From positions 34,973,447-35,037,446 of the forward strand of contig NC_063049.1 in NCBI RefSeq assembly GCF_018812025.1: DNA of 64,000 nt, written 5' to 3'. Below the pieces are notes generated by a model. The model was not told the origin of the DNA. It saw only the letters and a program-made list of their open reading frames with translations, and searched no databases. Made by a program: the position numbers and the translations under genes. Source of the stretch: Megalobrama amblycephala. Lineage: Eukaryota > Chordata > Actinopteri > Cypriniformes > Xenocyprididae. Positions 62,561 through 64,000 of this stretch are shown piece by piece; the first letter of the stretch is position 1, and each line of letters begins with the position of its first letter.

Positions 62561-64000
62561 AACTTGCTCCATCTATGCTCCCCTCAGTTTGGGTTGTACA
62601 GCTCCTGACACAGGTTTCAAAAATGTGATGTAAAGAATATGTAGGGTTAATGTACTTGTAGAACTTCTTTTTGATGCCTAGGTCCTCCAAATATGATGTA
62701 CCTCGTGCAAGTGACATCCTTTGAAATATAAAGGCAGCTACATTTTAATAAAATATCTAAAATTCACACATTAACATCACAAACAAAAGAAAGAAAATAC
62801 TTCTTTTTTTTTTTTTTCTCACACACACACACACACACACCCTTGAGATCTCCTTTGAAAACCTCTGAAGTAGAGAATATTCCTTCAAAATGTCTTCATG
62901 TCGTAAAATCATTTTGAAAGTGAGTGGAGGCTTCATATACATTGGATATAAAAAGTTTTTGTGATAAATCATATCACAACATGTGCATTTTGATGTAAAA
63001 ATTACAACATATGCAATGCCACTGAAATCAAAGCGACACATTTCAGAGAAAAAAAGAAAAACCTAAAATAACCTAACAGTTTGTTTTAACAGGGGTGTGT
63101 AGACTATTTATATTCACTGTACTTTCCATTAGGATAAGGATATATATATCTTTTGTTAGCTACTAGATGGCACTATTGGTCTTCCAGATTTTCCAGCTGA
63201 ACAAAATTCAATATTCACACAGCATGTTATGTAACAAGCCTGTTTTTCTAACTCAATCTCATCACATCTTACAGATTTCATCAGATAAATTACTTAATTA
63301 ATTGACCCTCTTTCTCCTCTTAAAACATGACTGAACCATAGATATGATGAAAAAAAAACATTAACATTAATATTAAACTCATGCTTGCACTCTCAGATTT
63401 TAAAATATAACATAAACCTTGCTCAATCTTACGTTAATGTTTCCTGTCATTTTGCCCAAGGCAAAGAAATATAGATCCAACACATGCTGATGAAATAAAC
63501 ACTTTTTTTCCCCTCATAATTTCACAGATTCAAAGCAGAAACCAGGTATCAAAGCACAAAATAATATAACTTTTTATTTAATTTAGGGAGCAATAGGGAT
63601 TGCACTGTAATTCACAGTTATATTTGTTCATGACTGTCATGTGTCCTGACTTCTCAAAGCTGCCTTATTGATCTAGACGTATTTCCCAGAAGCCTCCTCC
63701 ATCCCAGGTTTCCTAATGTCAGTGAGTGGAGGGGGCTGAATATGTCTGTTTGAAAATCATATAATAAAACAAGACACCAGAAAAAAGTGCCTACAATAAG
63801 ATGCTCCTTAGAACCTTGTTACAGCAAGGAACAATGATGTATAGAATTGTGAATTGCACGCTACAACCTGTGCCACAGCAGCATGCACCCAGGGCTGTCA
63901 CTGGCGGGGCGGTGACGATAGTGGCCCCTGCGATTTCAAACCAGATTTCAACCCCACAACACCCCCTCCCCCCGTGCACCCTTCATATATCTGCCCTACT
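62561..64000. other. Upstream intergenic, no gene seen
   Basis: AT-rich, with a short (CA)n at 62820-62840. The last 110 bp (ggcggggcggtgacgatagt ... ccccctcccccc) are GC-rich and look like the start of another repeat. Confidence 0.5.

Overview
The window is a piece of a teleost fish chromosome, most likely a cyprinid (carp, goldfish or zebrafish group). Introns and flanks are AT-rich and full of (TA)n and (CA)n microsatellites. They also carry short inverted-repeat DNA transposons and Tc1-like remnants of the kind that crowd cyprinid genomes. The species cannot be named from this sequence alone.

One protein-coding gene can be supported: ikzf2, encoding the Ikaros-family zinc-finger transcription factor Helios, on the minus strand. 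Seven coding exons run from the start codon at 46741 to the stop at 24196. Every junction has AG/GT splice sites and every coding intron is phase 1. The exons join into one open frame of 1491 nt (496 residues plus stop). The product has an N-terminal leader, an acidic segment, three tandem N-terminal C2H2 fingers, a KRKSTTPQKFVGEK linker and a C-terminal finger pair (the family dimerisation module) ending GEHTFR. The ortholog call rests on Helios-like stretches such as the GYRDPLECNICG and HIVRGEHTF motifs. Two candidate non-coding first exons lie at about 49.9-50.2 kb and 51.5-51.7 kb. A long, repeat-poor 3' UTR probably extends from 24195 to about 21.3 kb.

The most unusual point is that the first N-terminal finger (ZF1) of the Ikaros family cannot be found. 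Coding exon 3 ends with LPNG and a splice donor, where other family members read straight on into LKCDxCG. The next recognisable exon starts with ZF2. The 2.8-kb intron between them is largely transposon debris and shows no ZF1 exon. Joining the two exons keeps frame, so the predicted Helios lacks ZF1 constitutively.

Layout: 1-21.2 kb is non-coding downstream sequence with a 1.25-kb minisatellite (12.3-13.5 kb), several fold-back elements, an LTR-like remnant and a possible broken gene fragment at 19.5-19.9 kb. 21.3-24.2 kb is the 3' UTR. 24.2-46.8 kb holds the coding exons, with introns of 1.1-5.9 kb invaded by inverted-repeat elements. 46.8-51.7 kb is the 5' region. 51.7-64 kb is upstream intergenic sequence with a fold-back element carrying a tRNA-like module and a nested element (54.15-55.25 kb), a nearly complete but broken Tc1-like transposon with a TA duplication (59551-61034) and two smaller Tc1 transposase fragments. 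No second functional gene, no RNA gene and no CRISPR array were found.
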